From the NCBI GenBank assembly GCA_002690865.1, contig NZGG01000001.1, forward strand, positions 1 through 64,000: a stretch of DNA of 64,000 bases, read 5' to 3'. The stretch is from Gammaproteobacteria bacterium (lineage in GTDB: Bacteria > Pseudomonadota > Gammaproteobacteria > Pseudomonadales > Azotimanducaceae). Each line of letters begins with the position of its first letter. The first letter of the stretch is position 1. Of the stretch, positions 39,898 to 48,489 are shown in pieces. A program made the translations under genes and the position numbers. Under the pieces are notes generated by a model. It had not been told where the DNA came from. It saw only the letters and a program-made list of their open reading frames with translations, and made no database searches.

Positions 39898-41223
39898 ATG
39901 TCAGTAGCACCTGCTAATCATGTAATAAATGCGCGCTGGATTGTACCGATCGTTCCAAAAGGCATAGTGCTGGAGCACCACAGCATTGTTATTGAAGCTG
40001 GTCATATCATTAAAATTTTACCCACCGGAGATCTAGATAAGAAATATCGTTCATACCAGACAACAAACTTACCAGATCATCTTGTAACGGCCGGGTTCAT
40101 AAATGCTCATGTTCACTCTGCTATGACCTTATTTAGGGGATATGCAGATGACTTACCTCTTTCAGAATGGTTAAATAATTATATCTGGCCAGCAGAAGCA
40201 AAGTTCGTTAATAGAGAGTTTGTGCGCGATGGAACATCACTCGCCGTAGCGGAGATGATTGCCGGCGGGACCACATGCGCTGCCGATACATACTTTTTTC
40301 CCGAAGCGATCGCTGAAGTCTGCGAAGAGAATCATTTTCGAGCCCAGGTTGGCATCCCCGTCATACAATTTTCAAACGCTTGGGCAGACTCCGAGGAAGA
40401 GCACCTAACCAAGGGGCTGGAGTTTTTCGAAAACATAAAGACAAGCTCTCTTATCTCAGCAGCATTTTCACCTCATGCCCCTTATACCGTCTCGGACGAC
40501 GGCTTCCGTCAAGTTCTCAAGCATGCAATAAATCTAGACATCCCAATACATCTGCATCTGCACGAAACCAAGCAAGAGGTAGAAACAGCAAGCACTCAAA
40601 ACAATCGTAGACCATATACACGTATACAGGAGCTCGGGCTTTTAAACGCTCATCTGCAAACAGTTCATATGACTGAAATAAATGATGAGGAAGTTCAAAG
40701 TCTTTCTAAGCATCAAATACACGTAGCCCACTGTCCCGAATCAAATATGAAACTAGCGAGTGGCATATGCCCAATAAATACTTTGATAGAAAATGGCGTT
40801 AACGTTGCGTTAGGTACGGATGGTGCCGCTAGTAATAATAATTTAGATATTCTAGCAGAGGCTCGCGCAGCAGCATTCCTATCGAAGGTTATTACTAACA
40901 GCCCGACAGCCATAACTGCAGAAGATGCCCTTTCAATGGCTACCATAAATGGCGCACGGCTTTTGGGACTTGATAATAAGATCGGTAGTCTTGAAATTGG
41001 TAAGCGTGCAGATATCATAGCATTCGACTTTTCCGGTATTAATTTTCAGCCCATATATAATCCAATTTCTCAGTTAATCTATACGGCTAATGGGCAACAT
41101 GTCACACATACTTGGATCAATGGTACATGCGTCTATCGAAACAAGCTTTATACCCAGATCGATCTCACCGACCTTAAGGAAAGGGTCGAAAATTGGAGAA
41201 AAAAAATAGGAGGACATCTTTGA
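39898..41223 (+). CDS. mtaD: TRZ/ATZ-family amidohydrolase (5'-methylthioadenosine/S-adenosylhomocysteine deaminase-like)
   Basis: A 441-residue amidohydrolase-superfamily metalloenzyme. Metal and substrate motifs are NAHVHSAM, HLHLHET, the VHMT histidine, and ALGTDGAASNNNLD with the catalytic aspartate. The family deaminates methylthioadenosine, S-adenosylhomocysteine or related adenosine compounds. The neighbouring ubiG, a SAM-dependent methyltransferase, and the conserved placement next to gyrA in Pseudomonas support a role in recycling SAM by-products. Its TGA overlaps the proposed TTG start of ubiG. The precise substrate is inferred. Confidence 0.87.
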   Translation: MSVAPANHVINARWIVPIVPKGIVLEHHSIVIEAGHIIKILPTGDLDKKYRSYQTTNLPDHLVTAGFINAHVHSAMTLFRGYADDLPLSEWLNNYIWPAEAKFVNREFVRDGTSLAVAEMIAGGTTCAADTYFFPEAIAEVCEENHFRAQVGIPVIQFSNAWADSEEEHLTKGLEFFENIKTSSLISAAFSPHAPYTVSDDGFRQVLKHAINLDIPIHLHLHETKQEVETASTQNNRRPYTRIQELGLLNAHLQTVHMTEINDEEVQSLSKHQIHVAHCPESNMKLASGICPINTLIENGVNVALGTDGAASNNNLDILAEARAAAFLSKVITNSPTAITAEDALSMATINGARLLGLDNKIGSLEIGKRADIIAFDFSGINFQPIYNPISQLIYTANGQHVTHTWINGTCVYRNKLYTQIDLTDLKERVENWRKKIGGHL

Positions 41224-41927
41224 TCAAAGACAACATAGACCAAAAGGAAATCGACAAGTTCGAAATTATCGCAAGACGCTGGTGGGATCCCTGCAGCGAA
41301 TTCAAGCCTCTGCATGATATTAACCCGTTAAGATTAGCTTATATCACGGAACGCACAAATCTTCGTGGGAAAAGAGTGTTGGATGTGGGCTGCGGAGGGG
41401 GCATACTTAGCGAAGCTTTATGTGAGGCAGAGGCCAAAGTCACCGGAATTGATGCAGGAGCCGCGCCAATTTCAGTCGCGAAACTGCATCAGGTCGAGTC
41501 AGGATATGATATTGATTATATGCAACTAACCATTGAAGCATTGGCAAACCAGCATCCAGAACCCTATGATGTGATAACGTGTCTTGAGATGCTAGAGCAC
41601 GTTCCAGATCCGGACTCGATCATCCAGACATGTTCTCATCTACTCAAACCCTCAGGAGACCTTTTTCTATCTACAATCAATAGGAACCCAAAATCTTACT
41701 TATTCATGGTGCTCGGTGCCGAATACTTGCTTAGATTATTACCCAAAGGCACGCATAGCTACAGCAAGTTTATAACCCCAGCAGAAGTGGGGGAATCTAT
41801 ACGCACTCATAACCTGAATCTAAATGATTTAACTGGCATGACTTACAATCCTATAACGAAACGCTATAAACTCAGCAGGGATGTAGATGTGAACTATATA
41901 GTCCATGCAAAAAAACCTAGTTTGTAG
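41220..41927 (+). CDS. ubiG: Ubiquinone biosynthesis O-methyltransferase
   Basis: A 235-residue class I SAM methyltransferase with FEIIARRWWDP near the start, SAM motif VLDVGCGGG, ITCLEMLEHVPDP and the C-terminal YNPITKRYKLS pattern of UbiG. It performs both O-methylations of ubiquinone synthesis. I place the start at TTG 41220, with AGGAGG six bases upstream; it overlaps the preceding TGA. An earlier in-frame start at 41193 would lie inside the upstream gene. In Pseudomonas ubiG is followed by mupP and yciK; here mupP is absent and a 176-base gap follows. Confidence 0.94.
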   Translation: MIKDNIDQKEIDKFEIIARRWWDPCSEFKPLHDINPLRLAYITERTNLRGKRVLDVGCGGGILSEALCEAEAKVTGIDAGAAPISVAKLHQVESGYDIDYMQLTIEALANQHPEPYDVITCLEMLEHVPDPDSIIQTCSHLLKPSGDLFLSTINRNPKSYLFMVLGAEYLLRLLPKGTHSYSKFITPAEVGESIRTHNLNLNDLTGMTYNPITKRYKLSRDVDVNYIVHAKKPSL

Positions 41928-42103
41928 ATTTAGCTGCCCCGCGTAATGCTTTCAATTTGGAAATCCCATGCGTCACTAATGGGCATAGCAAAAGGTCTTT
42001 CGAATTCACAATCTCTATTTAAATCTGATTTAATCTGTCAAAGAGCTATTCAAGTGAACCATCCGGAAACCATTATTTCAGTAAATAAAGGGAAAGCTTT
42101 TTG

Positions 42104-42844
42104 ATGCCAATATCCAGTTATAAACCTAATCCATGCCTTTTAGAAAAACAGATTATTCTCATTACAGGTGCTGGAGACGGTATTGGTCGAAATGTTGCGA
42201 AAACTTACGCAAGCTTTGGTGCGACTGTTTTATTGATGGGTCGCACAGTCAGCAAGCTTGAGAAAGTCTATGATGAAATTATAAGTGAAAATCATCCAGA
42301 GCCAGCAATAATACCTCTTGATCTTGGTAATCTTGAAATGGTAACCCTTACCGAACTTTCGGATAATATTACTGCGAACTATGGTCGACTCGACAGCCTA
42401 CTCCATAACGCTGGTGTAATTGGGCAAAAAACCCCGGTGGAATATAGCGATACAGAAGAGTGGGAAAGAGTAATGCAGATCAATTTTAGTGGGGCAGTTC
42501 TTCTCACCCGATCATTACTTCCTTTGCTACAGAGGTCGTCATCCGCATCGCTAGTCTTTACAAGTTCTGCTGTCGGCAGAACACCGAGAGCATATTGGGG
42601 AGCGTATTGTGTATCTAAATACGCAATCGAGGGTTTTGCCCTATTACTTGCCGATGAGTTAGAGAATACGTCAACAATTCGAGTTAATATCGTAAATCCC
42701 GGTGCTACGAGAACAAAGATGCGGGCAACAGCCTACCCCAATGAGGACCCACTGACATTAAAGACGCCAGAGGAATTAATGAACCTTTATCTTTATTTAG
42801 TAGACCCTAACAATAAAGAGAATGGTCAAACTTTCAATGGATGA
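42104..42844 (+). CDS. yciK: YciK-family short-chain dehydrogenase
   Basis: A 246-residue short-chain dehydrogenase with cofactor loop TGAGDGIG, HNAGVIG, the SS catalytic region and YCVSK (YxxxK). Wording around these (MQINFSGAVLLTRSLLPLL, VNPGATRTKMRA) matches YciK, whose physiological substrate is not established. The TTG at 42101 immediately before the ATG is an alternative start. It sits at the usual YciK location downstream of ubiG and is convergent with rluB. No terminator is seen in the 113-base gap to rluB. Confidence 0.87.
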   Translation: MPISSYKPNPCLLEKQIILITGAGDGIGRNVAKTYASFGATVLLMGRTVSKLEKVYDEIISENHPEPAIIPLDLGNLEMVTLTELSDNITANYGRLDSLLHNAGVIGQKTPVEYSDTEEWERVMQINFSGAVLLTRSLLPLLQRSSSASLVFTSSAVGRTPRAYWGAYCVSKYAIEGFALLLADELENTSTIRVNIVNPGATRTKMRATAYPNEDPLTLKTPEELMNLYLYLVDPNNKENGQTFNG

Positions 42845-42957
42845 TTCATAGAAACCTCAGTTTTGAACTCTTAGAGTCGACTACTCAAACAATGGGAGAT
42901 TATTTTATTTCAGGACAAATAGGATATGTGCTTACAAAGTTTCCACAAAATACGTAC

Positions 42958-43695
42958 CTAGTCCTTTCGAACTCTAGCTAAATCATAGAGATCATCGGTT
43001 TCTTTCTTCCCCAATTCCAAGAATCTGCCAACCTTTACGCGCGAAGGCACAAAAAAACTGCCGAATCGAACACGCTTTAATCGGCTGACGGTTAAACCTT
43101 GAGACTCCCACAGACGTCGAACCTCACGATTTCTTCCCTCCATTAGTACAACATAATACCAGTGATTAGCGCCGACAGAACCCAAGGGTCTTTTAATATC
43201 AGTGAACCTTGCCAGTCCATCTTCAAGCGTTACTCCCTCTCGTAAATTTCTTAAATTTTCATCAGTTACATTACCTAAGACTCTTACGGCATACTCCCTA
43301 TCAATACAACTTGATGGATGCGCCAACTTATTAGCCAACTCTCCATCAGTAGTAAATAACAACAATCCACTTGTATTAAAATCAAGGCGTCCGATAGATA
43401 TCCAGCGTTGATTCTTTAACTTTGGTAGATTTCTGAATACCGTATGCCTACCCTCCGGGTCATCTCGAGAACAAATTTCTCCTGCGGGCTTGTTATATAA
43501 AAGATGGCGGTGGGCAGCCTTCCTGGGAGCTAGGATATGCCCATCGACTTGTATTGTGTCGCTCTCGAGAACCCTATCTCCCAGTTTAGCAATTGTTCCA
43601 TTAACTTTTATACGACCTGCACCAATCCAATTCTCCATAGCCCTTCGACTACCGAGTCCAGCATTCGCTAAAGTTTTCTGTAATTTCTGTGACAT
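42958..43695 (-). CDS. rluB: 23S rRNA pseudouridine synthase
   Basis: A 245-residue RsuA/RluB-family enzyme. The N-terminal S4 RNA-binding domain is about 3-48 (KTLANAGLGSRRAMENWIGAGRI), followed by the catalytic domain with GRLDFNTSGLLLFTTDGELA, whose aspartate is the nucleophile, and RNREVRRLWESQGLTVSRLKR. RluB makes pseudouridine at position 2605 of 23S rRNA in E. coli. It follows scpB by 60 bases, the conserved scpA-scpB-rluB order. It lacks the long disordered tail of some RluB proteins. Confidence 0.92.
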   Translation of the reverse strand: MSQKLQKTLANAGLGSRRAMENWIGAGRIKVNGTIAKLGDRVLESDTIQVDGHILAPRKAAHRHLLYNKPAGEICSRDDPEGRHTVFRNLPKLKNQRWISIGRLDFNTSGLLLFTTDGELANKLAHPSSCIDREYAVRVLGNVTDENLRNLREGVTLEDGLARFTDIKRPLGSVGANHWYYVVLMEGRNREVRRLWESQGLTVSRLKRVRFGSFFVPSRVKVGRFLELGKKETDDLYDLARVRKD

Positions 43696-43755
43696 AAGAG
43701 ATAGCAGCTCGGACGGGGAAGGCTCTACTTGGCAGCTCGCATAAAAGCAAACGAT

Positions 43756-44613
43756 CTAATCTTCACGATCAAGATCATCTATTGAAAAAACATCAGCGTT
43801 GCTAGATGACTTCTCAGAGACCTGTGGCAGCGGACTGGTCTTTATATCATTATCTAACACGGCATCATTATCTCTCTCAACCTGTTCTTTTTCATCGTCT
43901 CTCCCTGACTGAGTATACCCATCGACTGGGAACAACGAGTGTATATTATAGTCGATAGCTCTCGCCTCAGCAGAGGCCTCTTCAAGCGTTTGTTTGGTTG
44001 CAGTTTCGGCAGCCAGCGCCGTCCCTTGCTCATTATGATTTGCCTCTTCGACAAGCTCTGAAAAATCTAGTTCTTCATTTACTTTACCCACCTCATCTGC
44101 CTCTGATAAGTCCGGTAATTCGCCTAAACCGGAAAGATTAAAATAATCTAAGAAGTTTTTTGTGGTCGCATATGTGGCGGGTCGCCCCGGAACATCACGA
44201 TAGCCAACGACTCGAACCCACTCTCTCTCTATAAGAGTTCGCATAATATTCGTACTTACGGCAACACCCCTCACATTCTCTATATCACCGCGAGTTATTG
44301 GTTGCTTGTATGCGATCAAAGCTAAGGTTTCTAGTAATGCTCGCGAGTAACGTTGCGGTTTCTCATCCCAAAGTCTACTGACCCATTCACTATATTCTTG
44401 ACGAACTTGGAATCGATAACCACTTGCAACTTGCTTCAATTCAAATCCTCTCCCGCTACAACTTTCTTCTATCTGTTCTAAAGCTTCAAGAATCTGGGTT
44501 CTAGTAGGCTGCTCACCATCGAATAGTCCAATTATCTTATCTAGATTTAAAGGGCAGTCTGCTGCGAGTATGGCACCTTCAATAATCTGACGTAACGAAG
44601 AAAGGTCATTCAT
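43756..44613 (-). CDS. scpB: Segregation and condensation protein B
   Basis: A 285-residue ScpB. Two winged-helix domains (about 5-160) include ALLETLALIAYKQPITRGDIENVRGV and GRPATYATTKNFLDYF, followed by an acidic low-complexity tail of about 110 residues (many Glu, Asp and Ser), longer than in most family members. ScpB dimers bind ScpA in the SMC complex that organises the chromosome. Its ATG overlaps the scpA stop by 8 bases. The tail is probably disordered. Confidence 0.92.
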   Translation of the reverse strand: MNDLSSLRQIIEGAILAADCPLNLDKIIGLFDGEQPTRTQILEALEQIEESCSGRGFELKQVASGYRFQVRQEYSEWVSRLWDEKPQRYSRALLETLALIAYKQPITRGDIENVRGVAVSTNIMRTLIEREWVRVVGYRDVPGRPATYATTKNFLDYFNLSGLGELPDLSEADEVGKVNEELDFSELVEEANHNEQGTALAAETATKQTLEEASAEARAIDYNIHSLFPVDGYTQSGRDDEKEQVERDNDAVLDNDIKTSPLPQVSEKSSSNADVFSIDDLDRED

Positions 44614-45445
44614 TATCTATTACTCGCCCCGATGAGATTTTGACATGAATTGGAGCATAGGGCCCAGTCTGAATTACTTGCAAGTCGGACTCCTTAATTA
44701 GCTCTAATATTGCTATGAAAGTCACAACCACGCCTGCTTTGCCTTCCTCTAGCGAAAAAAGTGAGGCAAATAGTACAAATTGGCCCCCGGCCTTACTCAC
44801 TTTTTCTAAAATATCTGACATTCGCTCCCTAGTTGAGAGTGGTTCCAAAGCGATGTGGTGACTTGAAAAATTCTCTGCGCGTTTCAAAACTGATGCTAAT
44901 GCTAAAAGTATTTCTTGCAATTGCAGTTGAGGAATCGGCCTCGGCTTATCCTCCAAAGTAATAGGAGCTTTGGCGACCCAAATATCTCGATTCATTCTTG
45001 CAATAGCATTTAAATCTAGCGCTGCTTGCTTAAAACGCTCATATTCCTGAAGTTTTCTTATCAATTCTGCCCTTGGGTCATCATCAACCTCTTCTTCCTC
45101 TTCATGTCTGGGGAGTAGCATTCTAGATTTAACCTCAGTGAGAACTGCGGCCATAAGCAAATATTCTGCAGCAAGTTCGAACTTGAGCTCTTCCATAAAG
45201 CCAATATAGTCCATATATTGCTTGGTAATATCTGCAACTTTGATCTCCAATATATCTAAGTTCTGACGCCTTATGAGGTAAAGTAATAAGTCGAGCGGGC
45301 CTTCGAATGCCTCAAGAATCACCTCCAAAGCATCTGGCGGGATGTAAAGGTCCGAAGGGATTTCAGATACTGGGGCACCTCCGACCAACGCTAACGGAAT
45401 TTTCTGTTGCCCATCAGGGCTTCCTAAATGATCTTTCTCTCGCAT
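44606..45445 (-). CDS. scpA: Segregation and condensation protein A
   Basis: A 279-residue kleisin. The N-terminal SMC-neck-binding helix region reads LEAFEGPLDLLLYLIRRQNLDILEI, the middle is acidic (EEEEEVDDDP), and the C-terminal winged helix is about 195-270 (TFIAILELIKESDLQVIQ). With ScpB and SMC it forms the condensin complex. It lies 40 bases after trpS and overlaps scpB. Length and pattern are normal; the first about 40 residues before the kleisin domain are variable. Confidence 0.94.
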   Translation of the reverse strand: MREKDHLGSPDGQQKIPLALVGGAPVSEIPSDLYIPPDALEVILEAFEGPLDLLLYLIRRQNLDILEIKVADITKQYMDYIGFMEELKFELAAEYLLMAAVLTEVKSRMLLPRHEEEEEVDDDPRAELIRKLQEYERFKQAALDLNAIARMNRDIWVAKAPITLEDKPRPIPQLQLQEILLALASVLKRAENFSSHHIALEPLSTRERMSDILEKVSKAGGQFVLFASLFSLEEGKAGVVVTFIAILELIKESDLQVIQTGPYAPIHVKISSGRVIDNE

Positions 45446-45485
45446 TTTTTTCTAGTCGATTATCAATAATTATACGAGAAGAAGC

Positions 45486-46700
45486 TTATCTATACTCCAA
45501 GCCCATCGCGGATCTGACTTCTTCTAAAGTAGATTTAGCGATAACTCTCGCCTTTTCACATCCTTCCGAAACAATACTCTTCACCAAATCTGGGTTTGAC
45601 TCATACTGTTTCGCCCGTTCACGCATAGGTTGTTGTTCTTCCAAGACCGCTTCAATAAGAGGCTTTTTACAGTCAATACATCCAATAGTTCCGCTCCTAC
45701 AGCCTTGTATGACCCACTCCTGTTGGTCAGACTCAGAATAAATCTTATGCAAAGCAAAAACGGGACACTTGCTAGGATCACCGGGATCATTGCGCCTAAC
45801 GCGCGCGGGGTCGGTAGTCATAGTCTTTATCTTTTTATCGACTGAATCCGGTTCTTCGCGCAGAGAAATTGTATTGTCATAGGATTTAGACATCTTATAT
45901 CCATCCAGGCCCGGCATCACAGAAGCATCCGTCAAAAGCGCCTGAGGTTCCGGAAGTATTACTTTCCCCCCACCCTCTAAGTAACCGAATAATCTATCTC
46001 TATCGCTTAATGGAATGTTTTGCTGATCAGACACAAGTGCCGTCGCGGTTTCCAAAGCCTCCTGATTACCCCTCTCCATATAATCCCGCCGTAAACCGCG
46101 GTATAACTTAGCATTTTTCCTGCCCAGCTTTCTAATTGCTCCCTCCGCGATATCTTCAAAGCCTAAATCCCGCCCATAGATATGATTGAATCTTCTGGCA
46201 ATCTCGCGCGTCATTTCTACATGCGGAACCTGATCAGCTCCAACCGGCACATTACCTGCCTGATATATCAATATATCAGCGCTCTGCAGTACCGGATAAC
46301 CCAGAAAACCGTAGGTTGCGAGTTCTCGTTCCTTATTTTTAGTTAACATATCTTTATAACTAGGTACTCTTTCGACCCAGCTTAATGGAGTAATCATCGA
46401 CAAAAGAAGGTGCAGTTCAGCATGCTCTGGAACTCTAGACTGGATAAACAAGGAGCTCGACCCGGGATTAACCCCAGCAGCAAGCCAGTCGACAACCATC
46501 TGCCAGACATTCTCCTGAATTACTTCAGGTTCGTCATAATGGGTAGTTAAGGCATGCCAATCAGCCACAAAAAACATGCAATCGTATTCATGCTGCAACG
46601 TGAGCCAGTTTTTCAACACTCCATGATAGTGGCCAAGATGCAGCCGTCCTGTAGGACGCATACCCGAGAGAACACGTTTTTGAGAATCAATAAAACTCAA
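45486..46700 (-). CDS. trpS: Tryptophan-tRNA ligase
   Basis: A 404-residue class I synthetase with HLGH (21-24, HIGH motif) in RPTGRLHLGHYHG and KMSKS in DGYKMSKSYDN near residue 270. It activates tryptophan and charges tRNA-Trp. It is longer than the 330-residue E. coli form because of an insertion between the two motifs, as in Pseudomonas-type TrpS. It is the first gene of the trpS-scpA-scpB-rluB run and is divergent from yciB, with a 221-base gap where I see no confident promoter. Confidence 0.96.
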   Translation of the reverse strand: MSFIDSQKRVLSGMRPTGRLHLGHYHGVLKNWLTLQHEYDCMFFVADWHALTTHYDEPEVIQENVWQMVVDWLAAGVNPGSSSLFIQSRVPEHAELHLLLSMITPLSWVERVPSYKDMLTKNKERELATYGFLGYPVLQSADILIYQAGNVPVGADQVPHVEMTREIARRFNHIYGRDLGFEDIAEGAIRKLGRKNAKLYRGLRRDYMERGNQEALETATALVSDQQNIPLSDRDRLFGYLEGGGKVILPEPQALLTDASVMPGLDGYKMSKSYDNTISLREEPDSVDKKIKTMTTDPARVRRNDPGDPSKCPVFALHKIYSESDQQEWVIQGCRSGTIGCIDCKKPLIEAVLEEQQPMRERAKQYESNPDLVKSIVSEGCEKARVIAKSTLEEVRSAMGLEYR

Positions 46701-46921
46701 GCTAGCACCTACTCACTAGGGATGACTCAAACGAAGAAAATCTGGACTTTATCAAAAGGAGAACCAAGTTTGATTTCCTTAAGTTTACAGGAGGAGAGGT
46801 AGCAAACAAAATATTACGTTCATTCTATAAGGACTCCAGGAGCACCTTGTTTCTAATGAAACTTCTCTCAAAATTAAGTTCATCAATAATCTTTCTCTAA
46901 AAATAATACGTAGAATGCATT

Positions 46922-47512
46922 ATGATCATGGATCGACCCGGACAAACACCTATGAAACAATTTGTAGAACTTTTACCAGTAGCGCTATTTGTAGCTGTTT
47001 ATTTCTTTACTAAAGATATCTACTTAAGCACATCACTATTAATGGGTGGTATGTGTCTGCAAGTAGGATTCGAGTATGGCAAGAATAAAAAAGTAAGTAA
47101 GCAAACACAAATTATTTTCTGGGTAGCAATGATTTTTGGGGGTGCCACGTTGTTTTTTCGAAATGAAGAATTCATTCAGTGGAAACCAACCATCGTGAAT
47201 TGGCTATTTTGTACCGTATTAATTACAAGCCAATACCTGGCAAAAGACAACCTTTTAAAAAAAATGCTTGGATCACAGATAATCCTGCCTGATGGAATCT
47301 GGCGAGTTTTAGCAATTGGCTGGGCTGCTGGCTTCTTTTTTGCGGGACTGTTAAATCTGTTTGTCGCTTATAACTTTACTTTAGATTTTTGGGTTAGTTA
47401 TAAACTTTTTGGAGGGTTCATAATTACACTGATTTATATAATCATCACGATAATTTACCTCTCAAAAGGCGGTTATCTCAGAGAAAAAGAAATCTCAGAC
47501 TCAGAAGGATGA
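46922..47512 (+). CDS. yciB: Inner-membrane intracellular septation protein A
   Basis: A polytopic membrane protein of up to 196 residues with five hydrophobic segments and the YciB/IspZ patterns MKQFVELLPVALFVAVYF, WKPTIVNWLF and LNLFVAYNFTLDFWVSYK. YciB influences envelope integrity and septum formation in the family, mechanism unsettled. The start is ATG 46922 or, by homology, ATG 46952; neither has a good ribosome-binding site. It is first in a plus-strand run with yciI and the SH3 protein. Confidence 0.9.
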   Translation: MIMDRPGQTPMKQFVELLPVALFVAVYFFTKDIYLSTSLLMGGMCLQVGFEYGKNKKVSKQTQIIFWVAMIFGGATLFFRNEEFIQWKPTIVNWLFCTVLITSQYLAKDNLLKKMLGSQIILPDGIWRVLAIGWAAGFFFAGLLNLFVAYNFTLDFWVSYKLFGGFIITLIYIIITIIYLSKGGYLREKEISDSEG

Positions 47513-47521
47513 GGTATATTA

Positions 47522-47821
47522 ATGTTATATGCATTTATTAGTGAAGATAAGGCAGGCACACAATCGCTAAGAGTAAAGGCGCGTCCGGCCCACTTGGAGA
47601 GGCTTCAAAAATTATACGAGGCTGGCCGACTTGTTATCGCTGGACCTCATCCCGCCATAGATAACGAAGACCCTGGGGATGATGGTTTTACAGGTAGTCT
47701 AATAATTGCTGAATTTGATTCGATAGAAGCCGCCAAAATTTGGGCTGATGCAGATCCTTATCGGACTCAAGAAGTGTACAAAAAAACAGTGGTAAAACCA
47801 TTTAAGAGAGTACTCCCATAA
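47522..47821 (+). CDS. yciI: YciI-family protein
   Basis: A 99-residue protein of the YciI-like dimeric alpha/beta-barrel family, with R-x-x-H-L near the start (RPAHLERLQKLYEAGRLVIAGP) and a conserved ADPY motif (WADADPY). The histidine-aspartate pair is the proposed active site. Function is unknown in most bacteria. The ATG lies nine bases after yciB, and the stop overlaps the apparent AUA start of the next gene, so all three are likely co-transcribed. Confidence 0.92.
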   Translation: MLYAFISEDKAGTQSLRVKARPAHLERLQKLYEAGRLVIAGPHPAIDNEDPGDDGFTGSLIIAEFDSIEAAKIWADADPYRTQEVYKKTVVKPFKRVLP

Positions 47822-48489
47822 ATAAAATCCAAATAGCCCTTACACTTTTTCTATTGGGTATAAGTGTCACCAATGCGCAAACTGTCTACATTCGAGATGT
47901 AATTTATGTGCCTCTTCGCGGAGGACAATCCAGCGAGCACAGAATACTGCACAATGGACTTCGTAGTGGAACCAGGCTAGAACTCGTCGAAGAGAATACC
48001 GAGTCCGGCTATAGTCGAGTACGAACAGAAACTGGGAAGGAAGGTTGGATACCAAATCAATATCTTGTCAGTCAGCCCATAGCAGCTGATTTGCTTGACC
48101 AAAGAGAACGACGGTTGAAAGCACTTGATCAAGAACATCGAGCAGATTTACTTCGAATCGAAGAACTCGAGAATATCCTTGCTAGAAACACTCTTACTGA
48201 GGAGTCTCTCAAGGCGAAAAATATAGATATACAAGAGAAGCTAGATACAATTACCCAACTATCCGCTAATGCCATCAAGATTAAGGAGGAAAATAGTCAA
48301 TTACTAATTGAACGAGAATCACTAATAGCTAACGTTGATGCTTTGGACTCAGCTTATAAAGCACTTGAAGATGACTCTAAGCGGCAGTGGTTCCTTTATG
48401 GAGCTGGCGTTGTATCGATAGCAATCATTTTTGGCTTCTGGTTAGCGAGAAGAATCTACCACAACAATAATTCCGGCGGCTGGGCATGA
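47818..48489 (+). CDS. SH3-domain coiled-coil membrane protein (TIGR04211-type), apparent AUA start
   Basis: Read from ATA at 47818 this gives 223 residues: a signal peptide (NKIQIALTLFLLG...TNAQ), a bacterial SH3 domain (about 20-80, VPLRGGQSSEHRILHNGL and EGWIPNQYL), a long coiled coil (about 90-185), and a C-terminal transmembrane segment (LYGAGVVSIAIIFGFWLARR). This is the architecture of TIGR04211 SH3 proteins. No ATG, GTG or TTG lies between the in-frame stop at 47803 and the signal peptide. TTG at 47854 would delete most of it. AGAGAG lies seven bases before the ATA. The stop overlaps pdxJ by 4 bases. Function unknown. Confidence 0.8.
   Translation: MNKIQIALTLFLLGISVTNAQTVYIRDVIYVPLRGGQSSEHRILHNGLRSGTRLELVEENTESGYSRVRTETGKEGWIPNQYLVSQPIAADLLDQRERRLKALDQEHRADLLRIEELENILARNTLTEESLKAKNIDIQEKLDTITQLSANAIKIKEENSQLLIERESLIANVDALDSAYKALEDDSKRQWFLYGAGVVSIAIIFGFWLARRIYHNNNSGGWA

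Noticed and set aside
42841..42957. Possible small gene or terminator between yciK and rluB
   Set aside because: No stem followed by a T run and no frame with a ribosome-binding site.
46701..46921. Candidate promoters and a hairpin in the trpS/yciB divergent gap
   Set aside because: Only partial hexamers and short, mismatched stems; nothing above chance in AT-rich sequence.
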